A stretch of DNA of 64,000 nucleotides from Maribellus luteus. GTDB taxonomy: Bacteria; Bacteroidota; Bacteroidia; Bacteroidales; Prolixibacteraceae. Location: positions 62,001-126,000 of the forward strand of contig NZ_QWGR01000015.1 in NCBI RefSeq assembly GCF_003576475.1, read 5' to 3'. Below, in pieces: positions 61,108 through 64,000 of the stretch (positions are counted from its first letter, which is position 1; every line of letters begins with the position of its first letter). A program made the translations under genes and the position numbers. The notes beneath the pieces are model-generated. The model made no database searches and was not told the DNA's origin. It worked only from the letters and a program-made list of their open reading frames with translations.

Positions 61108-64000
61108 TTAAAAATTAATATTTACACCACCTGTAAAGGTTTTCATCAACGGATAGGAATCAAGCGTTGCCTGTTCCGGATCGTATTCTTTAAAGCCAGT
61201 GAGGACAAACAAGTTGGTTCCATTGACAAACAATTGCACCTTACTAACCCCGATTTTTGAGAACCACTGAGAAGGCAGGTCGTAACCAATGTTTAAGTTT
61301 TTAAGACGCATGTAGGCTCCGTTTTTCATCCAGTAGGTAGAAGCGGTACCTGCGTATTCAGCCTGTAACCATGCTCCGGAAACCCTGGGAAGTTCTGCAT
61401 CCGGATTTTCAGGAGTCCAGTAATCCCGGGCCCACATTTCGAAATAAGGTCTATCGCCAATCTGGAATACACCACCGCCCGTTGAGTTTCGGGTAGCTAC
61501 CATACGGTCGTAAGCGCCTACACCCTGGAAGTGTGCATTAACCGTAAATCCTTTCCAGTCGAGATTAACTCCCCATCCATAGTTGATACGTGGAGCGCCA
61601 TTGTCACTTAAATAGGTCATATCGTTGGCATCAATTTTCCCGTCAGGACCTTCCGAATAGTTGTCACCACGAATATCCTCAAACATTAGGGTTCCCATAA
61701 TTGGCTGACGCCCGTAAACGGTATATCCCGAGGAAACAAGTTCATCCAGTTGCTCCTGGGTACGAATCATGCCTTTACAAATCAGGCCATAAACCCGATT
61801 GTCAGGATGTCCGATACGGCTTCTCCAGTTGTCTTTGTATGTACCATCGGTTAAGGCTGCTGCTTCGTCCCACTTGTCCCACTTGTCAATAGTATACCCC
61901 ATGTTGGCATATACTTCGTAATTAAGTTCTCCCAGTTTATTTTTGTACGATGCTGAAATTTCAAATCCGTTTAATGACTGTTGTGCATAGTTTACAGCCG
62001 GCAAACTCGCTCCCAATGTGGATGGTGTTGACCCCAGACGTTCTCCAAGAATATCTTTTCTTGTTTTTCCCCAAACACTAAATTCACCGGTAAGTTTGTT
62101 ATCAAATAAACCGTAATCAAAACCAAGGTCCCAGTTTTCAACCGTTTCCCAGGTAATGTCGTAGTTCGGCATTGCTCCGGGCTGCAGGCCATCCATAAAT
62201 GAAGACCCAAATACATAACCGCCCACTTTCTGGTATTTGTTGGTCCAACGCCAGGGACCGATTGGACTAATATTACCAGTAGTACCAAACGATCCGCGTA
62301 ATTTCAGGTTGCTTAACCAGTCAATATTTTTCATAAATTTTTCTTCCGACAAACGCCAGGCTGCTGAAACGGATGGGAAGAATCCCCACCTATTTTCAGG
62401 AGCAAAGAAATAACTGCCATCGTATCGGAACGAGAAGTCGACAATGTATTTCGAGGCATAACTATAGTTTACACGGCCAATCCATGATGATGCAGCTGAT
62501 TCACCTTCAGAACCGGTAAACCATCTTCTTTCGGTATCGGAAGAAGCATTGTAAATCTGGTCGATGGATGACGAGAGCAATTGTTCGGCCCTTCCGAAAA
62601 CATTTTTATCATTGTAGCCCCGTTGTTCATAAACTGCCAAAGCCGATATTTCGTGATCGCCAAACGTTTTATCGTAATTCAGGAACCAGTTAACCTGATA
62701 CTCTGTACTAAGCGTTACATCTTCCTGAACATTTTCGTAAGCATTGCTCAGGCTGTGGCCGGCCATTTGGGTAAAATCAATAGGGCCGGGAATAAATTTA
62801 TTACCTGTTCCTGCCGACTGAAATACATACCATTTGTTGTGTTTCACAAACGATTTCATATTTCGGTCATAGGCAGTAATATTCGATTGGAAGCTGGTTT
62901 TCAGTCCATCCACGTATTGTCCCAGATCCAGGTCAAAACGCAAAATTCCGTTCAACGTTCTGTATTTGGTATCGCGGTAACCACCGTGAAGCATAATTTC
63001 AGGAGGATGGAAACCAGATGCAATACCCACAGGATAATCATTCGGATCGTTGGTAGGAGTACCGTCTTCGGCAACATAAAACGGACGTAAACGCGACCAG
63101 TTAAATGTAGACCTGAACCAGTCGCCAACCGCCTGGTCTTCGGAACCATCATAAGGCCAGTACCAACGATTATAGTTACGCTGATTTCCGCTAAGATTCA
63201 GGTTTATCTTAAAACGTTTTGTGACATTGGCCGTTACATTCGAACGAAAGTTGTAACGATCGTAATCGGTATTGTGGTACGAACCATTTTCTTTGTGGTA
63301 TCCCAAAGCCATGTAATAACTAATGGCTTCTGATCCACCGTTCACGCTCAGATTGTGCTGTTGCGAGTTAGGATCCTGCCAGATCAGGTCATTAATGTCG
63401 TAGGTTTTGTCAGCGAAATAATCGATTACGTCCTGCCCGTAAGGGATGTTGGGCTCTCTACCTGCAATGGTAGCCAGTGTTATTTCCCTGTCATTCAAGT
63501 ATTGTAACTCTTCCTGGGCTGTATACGTTTGAATGGCTTGCGTAGTACGCGAGGTGGAGAAAGAAGATTTATATTCGAATTTTGGCTTTTGAACCGCACC
63601 TTTTTTGGTGGTTACAATTACAACTCCGTTACCGGCCTGCGAACCATAAACTGCTGCACTTGCCGCGTCTTTCAGGAAGTTAATGCTTTCCACTTCGTTG
63701 GCATCCAAAGCATCAAAATCACTTTTATCTGAAATTATATTATCAATTACAAACAAAGGTGTTCCTCCCCCCCTGATACTGATAGATGAAGTTGCTCCGG
63801 CCAATCCCGAATTTCCAATTACCTGTACACCCGGAGCGCGACCAGCCATGGAGTTAGAAAGGCTACCTGCAGGAATATTTACCAATTCTTCGGTTTTTAC
63901 AGAAGTGATCGAACCGGTCAGGTTTACTTTCTTCTGAGTACCATAGCCAATTGCAACTACTTCATCAATTGCAAACGCATCTTCTTCCAGGCTAATATCG
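61108..64000 (-). CDS. SusC/RagA-family TonB-dependent transporter (N-terminus outside window)
   Basis: The frame is open to the right edge, beyond the first internal ATG at 63885. The edge sequence reads DISLEEDAFAIDEVVAIGYGTQKKVNLTGSITSV, the usual linker into the plug, so only the signal and the regulatory-like domain, and an STN domain if there is one, are missing. The plug has INFLKDAASAAVYGSQAGNGVVIVTTKKG and the barrel ends FTGGVNINF. The first encoded half (about 960 residues here) is otherwise intact. It would import the glycan handled by the fucosidase and its neighbours. Whether a sigma/FecR pair controls it cannot be seen. Confidence 0.95.
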   Translation of the reverse strand, partial: DISLEEDAFAIDEVVAIGYGTQKKVNLTGSITSVKTEELVNIPAGSLSNSMAGRAPGVQVIGNSGLAGATSSISIRGGGTPLFVIDNIISDKSDFDALDANEVESINFLKDAASAAVYGSQAGNGVVIVTTKKGAVQKPKFEYKSSFSTSRTTQAIQTYTAQEELQYLNDREITLATIAGREPNIPYGQDVIDYFADKTYDINDLIWQDPNSQQHNLSVNGGSEAISYYMALGYHKENGSYHNTDYDRYNFRSNVTANVTKRFKINLNLSGNQRNYNRWYWPYDGSEDQAVGDWFRSTFNWSRLRPFYVAEDGTPTNDPNDYPVGIASGFHPPEIMLHGGYRDTKYRTLNGILRFDLDLGQYVDGLKTSFQSNITAYDRNMKSFVKHNKWYVFQSAGTGNKFIPGPIDFTQMAGHSLSNAYENVQEDVTLSTEYQVNWFLNYDKTFGDHEISALAVYEQRGYNDKNVFGRAEQLLSSSIDQIYNASSDTERRWFTGSEGESAASSWIGRVNYSYASKYIVDFSFRYDGSYFFAPENRWGFFPSVSAAWRLSEEKFMKNIDWLSNLKLRGSFGTTGNISPIGPWRWTNKYQKVGGYVFGSSFMDGLQPGAMPNYDITWETVENWDLGFDYGLFDNKLTGEFSVWGKTRKDILGERLGSTPSTLGASLPAVNYAQQSLNGFEISASYKNKLGELNYEVYANMGYTIDKWDKWDEAAALTDGTYKDNWRSRIGHPDNRVYGLICKGMIRTQEQLDELVSSGYTVYGRQPIMGTLMFEDIRGDNYSEGPDGKIDANDMTYLSDNGAPRINYGWGVNLDWKGFTVNAHFQGVGAYDRMVATRNSTGGGVFQIGDRPYFEMWARDYWTPENPDAELPRVSGAWLQAEYAGTASTYWMKNGAYMRLKNLNIGYDLPSQWFSKIGVSKVQLFVNGTNLFVLTGFKEYDPEQATLDSYPLMKTFTGGVNINF

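Noticed and set aside
1-64000. CRISPR arrays, tRNA or rRNA genes, insertion sequences, prophage
   Set aside because: No direct-repeat arrays, cloverleaf patterns, transposase or phage proteins were recognised by reading both strands.

Overview
This window comes from a Bacteroidota genome. It holds five SusC/SusD outer-membrane pairs, ECF sigma factors (one with a FecR-type anti-sigma and an STN-domain SusC), many lipoproteins with a Cys a few residues after a hydrophobic stretch, and promoters with the phylum's TAnnTTTG -7 element. The mix of sulfatase, alpha-L-fucosidase and many glycan-uptake genes would suit a marine or sediment member (Marinilabiliales-like), but that placement is inference. 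I see no tRNA, rRNA, CRISPR array, insertion sequence or phage gene.

Layout. (1) About 1-8.65 kb, minus strand: a polysaccharide utilisation locus (PUL) running off the left edge: ECF sigma, a discoidin lipoprotein, SusC, SusD, a DUF3472 protein and a cut-off lipoprotein. (2) About 8.97-42.5 kb: a 33-kb cluster for taking up and breaking down peptidoglycan. (3) About 42.8-51.3 kb, minus: ECF sigma, FecR anti-sigma, STN-type SusC, SusD and a sulfatase. (4) About 51.4-64 kb, minus, running off the right edge: SusC (cut), SusD, an unassigned 829-aa lipoprotein, a GH29 fucosidase, a decayed second fucosidase and a clan-GH-D-like glycosidase.

The peptidoglycan cluster. Cell-envelope enzymes cover nearly every bond type: NamZ (terminal MurNAc), a secreted NagZ-type GH3 fused to a serine hydrolase (terminal GlcNAc), an AMIN-Amidase_3 amidase (MurNAc-L-Ala), an NlpC/P60 endopeptidase (stem peptide), a Tat-exported L-Ala-D/L-Glu epimerase, a transglutaminase-like lipoprotein and a GH9-CE4 fusion. 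Two SusC/SusD pairs could bring fragments across the outer membrane. An SSS symporter, a CstA permease and a NagX-like protein could serve the inner membrane. In the cytoplasm a BadF-type amino-sugar kinase plus MurQ would turn MurNAc into GlcNAc-6-P, and AnmK would handle anhydro-MurNAc. No nagA or nagB is in the window.

Regulation. A GntR/FCD regulator opens the cluster. I found four copies of one 16-bp inverted repeat, close to TGTAATACATSTTACA (on one strand or the other), all in promoter regions between 11.4 and 18.5 kb: between the kinase and the GH9 gene, on the start of the transglutaminase gene, upstream of anmK, and upstream of the nagX-like gene. This is the most likely operator of the regulator. 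Two of the promoters put their -7 box 4 nt before the ATG, suggesting leaderless mRNAs. Other points are hairpins just after SusD genes, a frameshift in one surface lipoprotein gene, TTG starts on both ECF sigma genes, and a GH29 relic.
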